From Pseudoalteromonas sp. 0303 (GTDB lineage Bacteria > Pseudomonadota > Gammaproteobacteria > Enterobacterales > Alteromonadaceae): DNA of 64,000 bases. This document shows positions 7,148-16,553 of this stretch, piece after piece (position 1 is the stretch's first letter; each line of letters opens with the position of its first letter). A program made the translations under genes and the position numbers. Where the stretch lies: NCBI RefSeq assembly GCF_013349995.1, contig NZ_JABVXF010000020.1, forward strand, positions 1 to 64,000. The letters are read 5' to 3'. Below the pieces are notes generated by a model. The model did no database searches, was not told the origin of the DNA, and was given only the letters and a program-made list of their open reading frames with translations.

Positions 7148-8473
7148 CTAGCCTTTGTTTGCTTGCATCACTGCTTCAATGTCACTAACGGTTTTAGGAA
7201 CCGAAATGGTCAGGTTTTCATGGCCATCTTGAGTGACAAGTAAGTTATCTTCGATACGAATACCGATGCCTTTATATTGCTCTGGTGCTTTTGCATCTTC
7301 GCTAATATATAAACCCGGTTCGATTGTGAGCACCATGCCCGGCTCAAATACGCGCTCTTTTTCATCAAGCTTATATTCGCCAACATCGTGTACGTCTAAC
7401 CCTAGCCAGTGACCAAGGCCATGCATGTAAAATGCTTTGCAGGCTTGGTTTGCCATTAGTTCATCAAGCTCACCAGTTAAAATGCCTAAATCAATAAGCC
7501 CTTGCGTTAATACCGTTGAGGCCAGTTCATTCGCTTTCGATAAACTACCGCCCGGCTTTACTTGGCTGAATGCTGCTTCTTGAGCTGCTAATACAATGTT
7601 GTAAAGCGCCGCTTGTGGTTCGCTAAACTTGCCATTGATTGGGAAAGTACGTGTGATATCTGCCGCATAACCTTCAAGTTCACAGCCAGAATCAATTAAC
7701 ACTAAATCGCCATCTTTTAGCTCAGCGTCATTTTGTGTGTAGTGTAAAATGTTGGCGTTGTCGCCACTGCCGACAATCGTGCCATAAGCAGGATGACGGG
7801 CACCATTCATTGCATAATGGTGGTGAAGCTCTGCCTCTAATTGGTATTCAGTTGCGCCAGGTTTGGCAAACTGCATAGCGCGAATATGGCCTTGCGCACT
7901 AATTTCGCAAGCTGTGCGCATAATGTTTAATTCTGCGTCAGATTTAAACAACCGCATTTCATGCACTAAACCACGAATATCTTTAATGGTATGCGGTGCT
8001 TTATAGCCCTTTTTAGGTGCGCCGCGAAGTGTGTTTAATAAGTCCCAAACCTTTGCATCGAAATTTGCGTAAGTGCCTTGAGCATAAAATAAAATCTGCT
8101 GGCCGTTCACCAAATCTAATAATTGTTCATCTAGTTCACTAAGTGGGCAAGTTGCGTCGAATAAGTACTCAGATTTAGCTTTTTCGAAGCCAATTCTTCG
8201 GCCATGCCAAATTTCAGCTAGTTTGTCTTTGTTGCGGCAAATAAGCGTACTTGGTGTATCGCTTGACGGGCAAAGCACTAAAACTGCATCTGGTTCGTTA
8301 AACCCTGTTAGGTAGAAAAAATCACTGTCTTGACGAAATGCATATTCAGTATCACGGCTACGTGTTACTTCTCCTGCCGCAGGAATAATAGCCACGCTAT
8401 TTTTATCCATCATCGCAAGCAAGCGCTCGCGGCGGGCTTTAAATTCAGCTTTATCGATTGCAATAGACGACAT
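7148..8473 (-). CDS. pepP: Xaa-Pro aminopeptidase
   Basis: A 441-residue M24B metallopeptidase that removes an N-terminal residue preceding proline, in the cytoplasm. The C-terminal pita-bread domain shows the two-metal ligands: Asp residues in DSGCELEGYAADITRTF, the His in HGLGHWLGLDVHD, Glu in TIEPGLYI and Glu in IGIRIEDN. The N-terminal half is the creatinase-like domain. Length matches E. coli PepP (441). It follows ygfB by 20 bases and precedes ubiH by 8 bases, the conserved E. coli order. Confidence 0.95.
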   Translation of the reverse strand: MSSIAIDKAEFKARRERLLAMMDKNSVAIIPAAGEVTRSRDTEYAFRQDSDFFYLTGFNEPDAVLVLCPSSDTPSTLICRNKDKLAEIWHGRRIGFEKAKSEYLFDATCPLSELDEQLLDLVNGQQILFYAQGTYANFDAKVWDLLNTLRGAPKKGYKAPHTIKDIRGLVHEMRLFKSDAELNIMRTACEISAQGHIRAMQFAKPGATEYQLEAELHHHYAMNGARHPAYGTIVGSGDNANILHYTQNDAELKDGDLVLIDSGCELEGYAADITRTFPINGKFSEPQAALYNIVLAAQEAAFSQVKPGGSLSKANELASTVLTQGLIDLGILTGELDELMANQACKAFYMHGLGHWLGLDVHDVGEYKLDEKERVFEPGMVLTIEPGLYISEDAKAPEQYKGIGIRIEDNLLVTQDGHENLTISVPKTVSDIEAVMQANKG

Positions 8474-8493
8474 GCTAAACCTCTGTAATTTGA

Positions 8494-9057
8494 TTAGTGA
8501 AGGGTCTTCTTAGAGTTTTTATCTGTAGGTTCTTTACCTAGCTCAGCAAAACATAACAGAGCAGAAACACGCACATACTCAATCACTTCGTGCAGTGCTT
8601 GGTTGTCTTCTTCGGTCTCTTCAAACATGGTGTCTAGGCGGGTAATTTCACTAAAATCGCTGATCACTTCTTTCACATCAGCAGATAACTTGCCGTAATC
8701 TTTTTGTTTTAAACCAAAACCAAGCATAAAACCCGATACCCAAGATACTAAGCCATTGGCTAAATCGATCAGTGTTTCGTCGTCGCTTGGTAAAAATAGG
8801 TCAAATTGAAATTCTTCATCGCTAAAGCTGGCAACAACCTGAGAATACACGTCAGCAAAAAATGCTTTTAAATCTTTATTAAAGGCTAAGCCATCATTGA
8901 ATACATCGCTTAATAAACCTAAGTATTCGTCGGCTTCGATATTGATGCCACAGGCTAATAAACCACTGATCACACCATGGGCTTCAGCTGGTGCGACAAA
9001 AATTTCATTCTTTTCTAATAACAATTGGGCTTGTTGGTAATCAGGTAACGTGCTCAT
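8494..9057 (-). CDS. ygfB: YgfB/YecA (UPF0149) family protein
   Basis: A 187-residue acidic cytoplasmic protein of the UPF0149 family. The segment HGVISGLLACG and the conserved FNDGLAFNKDL and WVSGFMLGFGL stretches are family hallmarks, and the position as first gene before pepP-ubiH-ubiI matches E. coli. The molecular function is not settled; in Pseudomonas a YgfB protein affects beta-lactamase control. It is divergent from the 6S RNA gene. Confidence 0.88.
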   Translation of the reverse strand: MSTLPDYQQAQLLLEKNEIFVAPAEAHGVISGLLACGINIEADEYLGLLSDVFNDGLAFNKDLKAFFADVYSQVVASFSDEEFQFDLFLPSDDETLIDLANGLVSWVSGFMLGFGLKQKDYGKLSADVKEVISDFSEITRLDTMFEETEEDNQALHEVIEYVRVSALLCFAELGKEPTDKNSKKTLH

Positions 9058-9240
9058 AACTTTTTCTTTGTTCGGCTAAGTAACGCCATGCTACCACTCG
9101 ATAAATCGCAACTCCAATTAATTGTATGATTGAGGTCAAAAAGCAATCTGAAAAGTAAATAAGCAGTTAAAGGTGGGGAAAAACTACCCGAACGATCCGC
9201 TTTTTTTACTTCTATGGTTTAAGGATTGAAACTTGTCTTA

Positions 9241-9246
9241 TATACT
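9241..9246 (+). promoter_or_regulatory. Likely -10 element of the 6S RNA promoter
   Basis: TATACT lies four bases before the first base of the 6S RNA closing stem (9250). The -35 is poor (TTTAAG at 9218-9223 for a 17-base spacer), so the call rests mainly on position. Confidence 0.5.
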
Positions 9247-9249
9247 GAA

Positions 9250-9441
9250 GGTGTTCCCTAGGGTGCAGGAGCTTGGTTAAGTCCCTGAGCCGATAAATTT
9301 TATGTTAGGGTTTCTGTTCGTCTACTATTGTGCAAGCTCGGCATGTACCGAGAAGCCTACGGTAAACCGCAGATCCCCGCCCTGAAACCTCAAGGTTTCA
9401 GGACTGACACCGGGCACCGCATACTTGGGGAACACCCTTTT
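9250..9441 (+). ncRNA. ssrS: 6S RNA
   Basis: The roughly 190-nt RNA mimics an open promoter and sequesters sigma-70 RNA polymerase in stationary phase. The closing stem GGTGTTCCC (9250-9258) pairs with GGGAACACC (9428-9436) and runs into TTTTTT, which also serves as a terminator. Conserved internal blocks match E. coli 6S: GTCCCTGAGCCGATA (9281-9295) and the hairpin GCTCGGCATGTACCGAGAAGCCT, split here as GCTCGG (9336-9341) and CCGAGAAGCC (9348-9357). It is divergent from ygfB as in E. coli, but zapA, normally between them, is absent (only 190 bases), and fau/ygfA does not follow. Confidence 0.93.
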
Positions 9442-9552
9442 TTATTTATCAGGCAGCATTGCAGCTTACAGAAAATTATAACGGGCTAAAACTTTGGTTA
9501 TCAAGAGAATAACCCTCGACTTGATAGTAAGTCGATTTGTTTAGTACTACTG

Positions 9553-10218
9553 TTAGTTAACACTAGCAGTTGCTGATTTGATTGACTCATTCTTTAGCAC
9601 AAAATAAGGAATCACTTTTTGTGCGCTGGCAATAACCAGCTTTGAGTTTAAATTAATTACTCGAGCATTCACTTCTACACCATTAGGGCGATATATAAGC
9701 GTGCCAGTGAGTACATGGCTGGCAATGCGACGCTCGGCTAACTCTTCTACATCACGCGACATCACAAAATCACCACGTGAGGTCACACTAATGATATCCA
9801 TCGCTTTAAAATCAACAACGCCAAAGCCAAATTTTTGCAGCTGGTGCATCATTGTTTCCGATAGCTGATTACCAAGTTGAGAGCTATTTTTTAGGCTCGC
9901 ATCTAAATTAACAAAGCTAGTAATGGCTATTCCTAGCTCGCTTTCTTGTTGCATGGTATCCACTAAATCAAGCGCCATTTGCTCGACATAATTAACAATT
10001 GTCTTGTGATGTTGATAAGGCACAAATAAACGATGGTTAGCGTTATCCTGCTGCATATCTTTTTGCTCAAGCGCTTGCAGCATAGCAACGTAATCGACTT
10101 GAGTACTCGCTGATGCAGGTGCATTTTGAGCTGTATTTTGCGGCTCTGCTGATTGCTCTGGCAGCAATTGGCAGCCAGATAGTGCGAGCGTTAACGATGC
10201 TAAAATAAAACCTTTCAT
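9553..10218 (-). CDS. FlgO-family outer-membrane lipoprotein (copy 3 of 3)
   Basis: A 221-residue lipoprotein with lipobox LSGC at residues 13-16 and Gln after the Cys, which predicts the outer membrane. Residues about 70-205 form a FlgO domain: AITSFVNLDASLKNSSQLGNQLSE, the GFGVVDFKAMD strand, DFVMSRDVEEL, and the C-terminal GTLIYRPNGVEVNARVI. FlgO of Vibrio is needed for flagellar stability with FlgP and FlgT. Here no flagellar gene is nearby and three paralogues stand in tandem, so a motility role is only a possibility. It is three bases from its upstream neighbour and so in the same operon. Confidence 0.82.
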   Translation of the reverse strand: MKGFILASLTLALSGCQLLPEQSAEPQNTAQNAPASASTQVDYVAMLQALEQKDMQQDNANHRLFVPYQHHKTIVNYVEQMALDLVDTMQQESELGIAITSFVNLDASLKNSSQLGNQLSETMMHQLQKFGFGVVDFKAMDIISVTSRGDFVMSRDVEELAERRIASHVLTGTLIYRPNGVEVNARVINLNSKLVIASAQKVIPYFVLKNESIKSATASVN

Positions 10219-10221
10219 AGC

Positions 10222-10896
10222 TTACTCACTTGCTTGTTTTAGTGTAATACCATCACTGCGGTTGGTACTATCAAGGGCATCAACCACTGATTGCGGGATA
10301 AAACCTTGCGCTGAACCTACAACTGCTTTGCTTGCTAAACCAACAATTCGGGCATTAACGAGCACACCACTTTGATGATTAACCAAAGTACCTGCCAATA
10401 CATAATTGAAGTTTTGATCTTGGCTTAGCTCTAAATAGTCACGACTGAAAACATAGTCACCAGTTGGCGTGACACGCATATAATCAGTGGTTTTAAAATC
10501 AATGACAGGTACACCAAATGCGTGAAGCTCATGAATGAAACTTTCGGCAATTTGATTACCTAGCAAATTCGTTGAGTTGTAATCTGCATCAAGGTATATA
10601 AAGCTTGAAACAGCAACCGGCGTGCTATCGCTAACATATTGCAAGTTTTCAACAAGATCCTGCATGATGCCACGCACATAGTGATTAATATTTTTACGCG
10701 TTGGTGCTGCTGTAAAGGTGCTGTTATTCATCACCGCCTGATTGGTTTGAAACACACTGTCGTTACTATGTGGCGCGGCGACTTCTCTTTGCGCAGCTAA
10801 CTGAGGATCATTATCGTGTTGTGTTACATCACCAGTTAACATTGATGAGCAACCAAAGCCAAAAGGCAAACATAAAGTTAAAATTAAACGTTTCAT
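10222..10896 (-). CDS. FlgO-family outer-membrane lipoprotein (copy 2 of 3)
   Basis: A 224-residue lipoprotein with lipobox FGFGC (Cys16) followed by Ser. The FlgO domain is the best match of the three to Vibrio FlgO: SSFIYLDADYNSTNLLGNQIAES, then FGVPVIDFKTTDYMRVTPTGDYVFSR and LAGTLVNHQSGVLVNARIVG, ending SAQGFIPQSV. It lies in the middle of the tandem array, 14 bases after copy 1 and three bases before copy 3. The three proteins share the same block order but are clearly diverged, so the duplication is old. Partners and function in this genome are unknown. Confidence 0.84.
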   Translation of the reverse strand: MKRLILTLCLPFGFGCSSMLTGDVTQHDNDPQLAAQREVAAPHSNDSVFQTNQAVMNNSTFTAAPTRKNINHYVRGIMQDLVENLQYVSDSTPVAVSSFIYLDADYNSTNLLGNQIAESFIHELHAFGVPVIDFKTTDYMRVTPTGDYVFSRDYLELSQDQNFNYVLAGTLVNHQSGVLVNARIVGLASKAVVGSAQGFIPQSVVDALDSTNRSDGITLKQASE

Positions 10897-10910
10897 TAAA
10901 TGAGTTCCTC

Positions 10911-11504
10911 TTAATATTCGCTTCGATACAACTGGCCATCACGTTGCTGAACTTTTTCAGCGCCCCACATCACATTGATAGGGATCTCGGTGCTTGCTGC
11001 TGATACTATTCGCAGATCTTTGGTATTTACCAATCGGGCGTTAACTATGTAGGCATGTTGTTGCCGCGTCAGTGTGCCGGTAATAACAAAGTCAATATTC
11101 TGACGTTGACGCAAGGTATTTACATCACGACTAAGAACACTATCGGCCGATTGCTGCAAATTTAAAGTCTTTTCTAATCGATACTCTATGGTATGAAAAC
11201 CAAGCTGAGTAAATTGCGTTAATAAACTTTCTTGAATTTGCTGACTCAAGCCACTGCCCTGATCTTCTGCTAAATCAGTACCTAAGCCATCAGCCATATA
11301 GAAACTGGTCACAGCAATACGTGCATTGCCTTTGTAAGGGCCTTGAATACGGCTCAGCTGACTACTTAGATCAGCAACGTATTGATGCACCGTATAAGGT
11401 GCCATCGGCGATTTTGGGGTTTCTCTAGGGGGCGCTTTTTGTGGCTCTTCAGTTAAGCTACAACCCACCAACACTAAAAAAACTGAATAAAATAACAGGC
11501 GCAT
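10911..11504 (-). CDS. FlgO-family outer-membrane lipoprotein (copy 1 of 3)
   Basis: A 197-residue lipoprotein, lipobox LVGC near residue 14. I start it at 11504 (MRLLFYS) because TGAGGA lies eight bases upstream; an in-frame extension to 11537 would bury the signal peptide. The FlgO-like domain includes AVTSFYMADGLGTDLAEDQGS, LGFHTIEYRLEKTL, DSVLSRDVNTLRQRQNIDFV and GTLTRQQHAYIVNARLV. It is the most diverged of the three copies. It leads the three-gene operon and is preceded by a 180-base gap, so a promoter probably lies there. Confidence 0.78.
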   Translation of the reverse strand: MRLLFYSVFLVLVGCSLTEEPQKAPPRETPKSPMAPYTVHQYVADLSSQLSRIQGPYKGNARIAVTSFYMADGLGTDLAEDQGSGLSQQIQESLLTQFTQLGFHTIEYRLEKTLNLQQSADSVLSRDVNTLRQRQNIDFVITGTLTRQQHAYIVNARLVNTKDLRIVSAASTEIPINVMWGAEKVQQRDGQLYRSEY

Positions 11505-11686
11505 AATTGCCATCCTCACTAAACTTAGTAAGTACAAAGCAATAATTATGCCTAAGTATTATTATAAACGGGATATACCAAGATAATCGTGAAACAAGAG
11601 GCTCTGATATATGCTATGAGCTAGTCTTTTTGCTTTAAGGCCTCTTTTAATCTCTAACTGCTGCTGATTGTTATTTAGTTCAAATG

Positions 11687-12112
11687 CTATAGCATCTGCC
11701 CAACAAAATGGGCTGTAACACAAGTTTGCCCTACTTTTTTTACTATCTCACAAAATGCAGTGGCTTGAGTGTAATTTGCAAATGGGCCAGCTCTTAAACC
11801 ATACAAGGTTACGCCTTTTTGATCACGTTGTTTAAAGCGAAAATCTAGACCATGCAAGATATCAGGATAGTCACGCTTTAGCTCTAATACACGGTGAGCT
11901 ACTTTATTAGGTGTTAGATATAAACCTAATTGCACTCCAGGCTCTTCAGCTTTATGTACTTCAACAGCTGAACTTTGTGACTGCATTGATGATTGTTGCA
12001 CTAACTGCTCATTATATACTGGCTGACTTTGTTCTTGGCTCATCATGCATGCTGGTAGAGCAGTGAGGCATATGATTATCAAAAGGTATTTGGAGAAAGT
12101 AGAAAAGTGCAT
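11687..12112 (-). CDS. Lipoprotein with SPOR-like C-terminal domain
   Basis: A 141-residue lipoprotein (lipobox LPAC, then Met). The start at 12112 (MHFSTFS) places the hydrophobic signal directly at the N terminus; the longer reading would begin with TTG. The C-terminal 75 residues look like a SPOR peptidoglycan-binding domain: QLGLYLTPNKVAHRVLELK, then LYGLRAGPFANYTQATAFCE and a final Cys-containing strand. SPOR domains bind denuded glycan strands at division or remodelling sites. It lies between the FlgO trio and a second SPOR-like lipoprotein, all on the same strand. Domain call is by eye. Confidence 0.62.
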   Translation of the reverse strand: MHFSTFSKYLLIIICLTALPACMMSQEQSQPVYNEQLVQQSSMQSQSSAVEVHKAEEPGVQLGLYLTPNKVAHRVLELKRDYPDILHGLDFRFKQRDQKGVTLYGLRAGPFANYTQATAFCEIVKKVGQTCVTAHFVGQML

Positions 12113-12183
12113 GATGACGTCGACTCTAAAAAATAGACTTAAATTCAGCAATAAAAATGCCAGCTGTAGAGCGAAATTTTACA

Positions 12184-12753
12184 CTAAAAATATACTCGGT
12201 TGTCAGTGTAATTACCAACCCAGCAATCAATGCCTTGGCGCTTAATCGCCTCACAATCGGCTTTCGCATTTTTTAAATACTTATAACGGCCAAACTTAAG
12301 ACGATAATAAGTATGCTCATTTACCTGTGCGACTTCAACATTGAGTATCGGTTTACCTTGAAAGATACTTGGAGCACGCCTAACCATTTTTTTAAATGAA
12401 TAAGCAAGACCTTCTTCAGATTCAACAGATATAAGCTGTAAAGCAAAACTATAACTATGATCAGAAAGCTCAGTATTTGTCGATGACTCTGACACAGAGC
12501 TAAGTTCTTTATCTGGGGTCTGCTGAATATTTCCAACTGATTTATAGTTTGTGGTTACTCTGTCAGGGCTCGCTTGTATTTGCACATGATAAGTACTTGG
12601 CTGACTGAACGCTTTACTTAAAAGAGAGGAAAAATCTAAGTTTAGAGTTTTATTTTCAAAGATATAAGACAATGAATTATGACTGCAACCGGATACAGCT
12701 AGTAACACCACGAGGTATAAACTGTAACGTAAAAGCTTTGAGCAACATTTCAT
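12184..12753 (-). CDS. Lipoprotein with SPOR-like C-terminal domain
   Basis: A 189-residue lipoprotein with lipobox VSGC (Cys23), then Ser, so probably outer membrane. After a long Ser/Thr-rich linker the C terminus (about residues 100-185) resembles a SPOR domain: SFALQLISVESEEGLAYSFK, a middle GKPILNVEVAQV strand and YYRLKFGRYKYLKNAKADC with a GIDCW near the end. The paired Cys residues near the end occur in the neighbouring lipoprotein too. It is the first gene of the five-lipoprotein run and is preceded by a 350-base gap. Confidence 0.62.
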   Translation of the reverse strand: MKCCSKLLRYSLYLVVLLAVSGCSHNSLSYIFENKTLNLDFSSLLSKAFSQPSTYHVQIQASPDRVTTNYKSVGNIQQTPDKELSSVSESSTNTELSDHSYSFALQLISVESEEGLAYSFKKMVRRAPSIFQGKPILNVEVAQVNEHTYYRLKFGRYKYLKNAKADCEAIKRQGIDCWVGNYTDNRVYF

Positions 12754-13045
12754 AATCAGGATTCTTTAAAGTACCATTAAAAACAACTTCTCATCCAAAG
12801 AAGAACATACTGTTAGTACTTACCTGTACATCAACACTTAAAAAGATAATTTGAGATATAAAACGTAATCACTAACGTATTAACGTTTCGACGGTAACCA
12901 TTTGTTTTAGTTATTTATTGGAAGAACAACTACACACGAAACAATTAATTTACATTCAATAGTAACAATGTGTTAAGACAAAGGTATATCAGAAAAATCC
13001 TTTATTGGATAATAATCGACAATTGGGGGGAACATGTAAATAACA
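12754..13045. other. Non-coding gap between galU terminator and lipoprotein cluster
   Basis: This AT-rich 290-base stretch holds no ORF or RNA I can support. It presumably contains the promoter of the lipoprotein gene at 12753. Confidence 0.4.
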
Positions 13046-13073
13046 AAAAAGTGCCATATAGGCACTTTTTTTA
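13046..13073 (-). terminator. Intrinsic terminator of galU
   Basis: AAAAAGTGCC (13046-13054 and preceding A) pairs with GGCACTTTTT (13061-13070), with A and T runs on both sides, so it can work in both directions. It lies about 30 bases beyond the galU stop. Confidence 0.85.
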
Positions 13074-13103
13074 CATAATTTTTAACTAGATGGTTTGCAT
13101 TAC

Positions 13104-13985
13104 TTATTTAACCAGCGACTTAATGAAGTCTGTTAGCTCACCTTTGAATTCATCACGACGCAGTGCAAATTCAACAATGGCTTTTAAATAACCAATTTTG
13201 CTACCGCAGTCATGGCTTTTACCCTTCATTGAGTAAGCATCAACAATTTCTTTTTCCATTAGCATAGCAATGGCATCTGTTAATTGGATTTCATCGCCTG
13301 CACCAGCTGGGGTTTTTGCTAGTAATGGCCAAATATTTTTGCTCAATACATAACGACCCACAACGGCAAGATTTGATGGTGCTTGATCAACTGGAGGCTT
13401 TTCAACCATATTCAGAATAGCTGCACTTTCACCCTGATTGATTTTTACATCACCTAAGTCGACAACACCGAACTTGTCTACTTCGTTTTGAGGCACAGGC
13501 TCAACCATAATTTGGCTTTCACCCGTACTTTCAAAACGCTGGATCATTTCAGCTAAGTTATCTTTTTTAAGGTCGCTTGCTACATCATCGATGATCACAT
13601 CCGGTAAGATAACAACAAACGGTTCATTGCCTATAATTGGCGCTGCACAGTTAATAGCATGGCCAAGACCTTTCGCTTCACCCTGACGAACTTGAATAAT
13701 CGTGACATCTTTCGGGCAGATTGATTGTACTTCTGCAAGTAATTGGCGCTTAACACGTTTTTCAAGCGTAGCTTCTAACTCAAAACTGGTATCAAAGTGG
13801 TTTTCAATTGAGTTTTTACTTGAATGCGTTACTAAAACAATTTCTTTAATTCCTGCTGAAATTGCTTCATTTACAACGTACTGAATCAACGGGCGGTCAA
13901 CAATAGGAAGCATTTCTTTAGGAATTGCTTTTGTTGCAGGTAACATACGCGTGCCAAGACCAGCAACTGGGATCACTGCTTTCAT
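13104..13985 (-). CDS. galU: UTP-glucose-1-phosphate uridylyltransferase
   Basis: A 293-residue nucleotidyltransferase making UDP-glucose from UTP and glucose-1-phosphate for polysaccharide and LPS synthesis. The N terminus carries the activation motif [19 protein letters not shown], followed by [26 protein letters not shown] and MVEKP segments are the sugar-nucleotide contacts of the family. Length is normal for bacterial GalU. It lies 26 bases downstream of thyA on the same strand. Confidence 0.95.
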   Translation of the reverse strand: MKAVIPVAGLGTRMLPATKAIPKEMLPIVDRPLIQYVVNEAISAGIKEIVLVTHSSKNSIENHFDTSFELEATLEKRVKRQLLAEVQSICPKDVTIIQVRQGEAKGLGHAINCAAPIIGNEPFVVILPDVIIDDVASDLKKDNLAEMIQRFESTGESQIMVEPVPQNEVDKFGVVDLGDVKINQGESAAILNMVEKPPVDQAPSNLAVVGRYVLSKNIWPLLAKTPAGAGDEIQLTDAIAMLMEKEIVDAYSMKGKSHDCGSKIGYLKAIVEFALRRDEFKGELTDFIKSLVK

Positions 13986-14011
13986 TGATTTCTCCTTAAA
14001 TTTTATTGTTC

Positions 14012-14863
14012 TTACACTGAAAACGGATACTTAATTGCATCGTGACACTGATAACCTACTACTTCAAAATCGTCTTTTGTAACCCAGGTTTCAATGTCTT
14101 CTAGTGATTTAATATTTGGGTTTATTTTTAATTCTGGCGACGCGAAAGGCTCACGCTTAAGCTGCACATCACGCATCAACTCAAGTTGGTTTTCATAAAT
14201 ATGCGCATTCGCTATTTTATGATACGCCTTACCCGGTTTGTGGCCGGTGATTTGTGCAACTATAGCAAGTAACACAAAACATTGAATTTGATTAAAGTTC
14301 AAACCCAGCGGCACATCGCAGCTACGTTGGTATGATGTTAAGTATAGAGTATCGCCCAACAAAGAAAAGGTGTGCGTGTGCATACAAGGGCGTAAACAGC
14401 CTAACTCAAACTCACCTGGGTTATAAAAAGTGACGATTTCACCGCGATCATCAATCCCTTTTGATAAGTTATCGATAACTTTTTTAAGTTGATCAAGGTG
14501 GCTGCCATCCGGACGTTGCCAACTGCGGCCTTGCACACCATACACTCGACCCATATCATCTTCACCACGACGATGTGGGTTTTCTAGCCAAGCTTTGTTT
14601 TCGTTTGCGTTAGCATTCCAAGTCATACAGCCGATATCACGAAACTGTGCAGCGCTGTCGTAACCACGTAAATAACCCAGTAACTCCGCTATCGCCGCTT
14701 TATAAAAGCTCTTGCGCGTTGTAATTAGCGGAAACTTATTATTTGCCACATCATATTCAAGATCGGCATTAATTACGGTTAAACATTTGGTCCCTGTGCG
14801 CTTGTTCTCAACCCACACACCTTCGTCAACAATGCGCTGACATAAATCTAAATACTGTTTCAT
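14012..14863 (-). CDS. thyA: Thymidylate synthase
   Basis: A 283-residue ThyA that methylates dUMP to dTMP with methylenetetrahydrofolate. The catalytic Cys is in [11 protein letters not shown], followed by the phosphate-binding [15 protein letters not shown]. This is the longer form found in Vibrio and relatives, not the 264-residue E. coli type, where the Cys motif reads PCH. It follows lgt by 13 bases, the conserved lgt-thyA pair. Confidence 0.95.
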   Translation of the reverse strand: MKQYLDLCQRIVDEGVWVENKRTGTKCLTVINADLEYDVANNKFPLITTRKSFYKAAIAELLGYLRGYDSAAQFRDIGCMTWNANANENKAWLENPHRRGEDDMGRVYGVQGRSWQRPDGSHLDQLKKVIDNLSKGIDDRGEIVTFYNPGEFELGCLRPCMHTHTFSLLGDTLYLTSYQRSCDVPLGLNFNQIQCFVLLAIVAQITGHKPGKAYHKIANAHIYENQLELMRDVQLKREPFASPELKINPNIKSLEDIETWVTKDDFEVVGYQCHDAIKYPFSV

Positions 14864-14876
14864 TAATTTGCTCTTG

Positions 14877-15680
14877 TTATGCTTTACTTGCCACGCTGTG
14901 TTGCGGCTTTTTATAGGCCCATATTAACAAACCAAGGCCACCAATTACCATCGGCAATGACAGTATTTGCCCCATCGAGATAAAGCCTGCGAATAAACCT
15001 AAATGAGCATCTGGCTCACGGAAATATTCAACAATAAATCTAAACACGCCATAGCCAAGTAAGAACACCCCAGCAACACTACCCGCTGGACGAGGCTTTT
15101 TGATAAACCATTGTAAGATCAAGAACAGCACCAAACCTTCTAAAAAGGCTTCGTATAATTGTGATGGATGACGAGGCTCTGGGCCACCTGATGGGAAAAT
15201 AAACGCCCAAGGTACATCAGTCACTCGGCCCCATAACTCGCCATTAATAAAGTTACCAATACGCCCTGCTAACAAACCGAGCGGCACCAGTGGCACCACA
15301 AAATCGCCCACTTCAAATAGTGATTTTTTACGTGTCCAGGCAAAAATAGCAATGGCTGTAATCACACCTAGCGTACCGCCATGGAACGACATGCCACCTT
15401 GGTCAATTCTGAATAAGTACAATGGGTTTTCAATAAAGTAGCTAAACTGATAAAACAATACATAACCAATACGACCACCGAGTATTACCCCGAGCATGCC
15501 GTAAAATAATAAGTCACTAACTTGTTCTTTTGTCCAACCTGAGTTTGGTTTTTCTGCTTGACGATTAGCAAGCCACATCGCCAAAGCAAAACCAATTAAA
15601 TACATTAAACCGTACCAACGTACGCTGAGCGGGCCTACCGAAAAAATAACCGGATCGATATCTGGAAATTGAAGAGCCAT
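14877..15680 (-). CDS. lgt: Prolipoprotein diacylglyceryl transferase
   Basis: A 267-residue inner-membrane enzyme with about seven helices that attaches diacylglycerol to the lipobox Cys of prolipoproteins, including the many lipoproteins in this window. The Lgt signature [14 protein letters not shown] is present, as is the conserved SFHGGTLG. Gene order TSUP-lgt-thyA follows ptsP, close to the E. coli rppH-ptsP-lgt-thyA arrangement. Confidence 0.95.
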   Translation of the reverse strand: MALQFPDIDPVIFSVGPLSVRWYGLMYLIGFALAMWLANRQAEKPNSGWTKEQVSDLLFYGMLGVILGGRIGYVLFYQFSYFIENPLYLFRIDQGGMSFHGGTLGVITAIAIFAWTRKKSLFEVGDFVVPLVPLGLLAGRIGNFINGELWGRVTDVPWAFIFPSGGPEPRHPSQLYEAFLEGLVLFLILQWFIKKPRPAGSVAGVFLLGYGVFRFIVEYFREPDAHLGLFAGFISMGQILSLPMVIGGLGLLIWAYKKPQHSVASKA

Positions 15681-15694
15681 AAAAATAAAAACCT

Positions 15695-16504
15695 TTAACT
15701 AAACACCATTTTAAGCGCAATTATGACAAGTAATAGCGCGAATACTTTTTTTATTGTTGCCACAGGCAAGTAATGCGTGGCCTTGGCACCTATTGGCGCA
15801 ATGAGCGACGAGGTAACCACAATCCCGACTAACGCAGGTAAATACACAAATCCGGCAAATCCATCACTGAAAGATGTTAATTGCCACCCAGCAGATACGT
15901 AACCCACTGAGCCGAACAGCGCAATGACAATACCACATGCAGCAGCACAACCAATGGCCTTTTTAATATCAACGGAAAAATAATGCAGTAGCGGCACAAT
16001 AAGCGCCCCACCACCAATACCAATTAGCCCTGACAGCGCCCCCATTATGGCACATAAAAAGCCAAGAATAGGCCCTGATGGAAGCGGCTTTTCACTGGCG
16101 GCTTTTTTACGTGTCGATAACACCATTCTAAGTGCGATAAACACCACGCTACCGGCAAAAACAAAGCGCAGTAGCTGCTCTGGGATAAAGCTTGCTGCAA
16201 AGCCACTGATCAATGCGCCAAGGCCAACGCCAGTCATAACCCAAGGAGCAATCTCCCAAGGCACGTTAGCATTACGATGATGAGCAAAGGCTGAAGACGT
16301 CGAAGTAAAAATAATGGATGCTAACGAGGTTGCTATCGCGATAACTAATACATGGCTTGGGTCAGCAACATTAAACGACACTAATAACGCACTAAGTACT
16401 GGCACGATTATAAGACCGCCACCAATACCTAATAATCCTGCTAAAAATCCAACCACGCTGCCCAAAATTGCGCAGTACACCATTAAAAGTATTACGTCAT
16501 GCAT
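15695..16504 (-). CDS. TauE/SafE (TSUP) family permease
   Basis: A 269-residue polytopic membrane protein of the sulfite-exporter family with about eight helices. Two internal repeats each carry the Gly-rich signature: [19 protein letters not shown] near residue 23 and [18 protein letters not shown] near residue 160. The family moves small organosulfur or organic anions; the substrate cannot be told from sequence. It is inserted between ptsP and lgt and lies 14 bases before lgt, so it is likely cotranscribed with lgt-thyA. Confidence 0.88.
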   Translation of the reverse strand: MHDVILLMVYCAILGSVVGFLAGLLGIGGGLIIVPVLSALLVSFNVADPSHVLVIAIATSLASIIFTSTSSAFAHHRNANVPWEIAPWVMTGVGLGALISGFAASFIPEQLLRFVFAGSVVFIALRMVLSTRKKAASEKPLPSGPILGFLCAIMGALSGLIGIGGGALIVPLLHYFSVDIKKAIGCAAACGIVIALFGSVGYVSAGWQLTSFSDGFAGFVYLPALVGIVVTSSLIAPIGAKATHYLPVATIKKVFALLLVIIALKMVFS

Positions 16505-16553
16505 AGCACACTCATATATTCAATTTGTTATATACATATACTAAACTAATATA

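Noticed and set aside
13025..13030. G6 run as a slippage signal near galU
   Set aside because: It lies downstream of galU and its terminator with no start codon or frame next to it, so no function can be argued.
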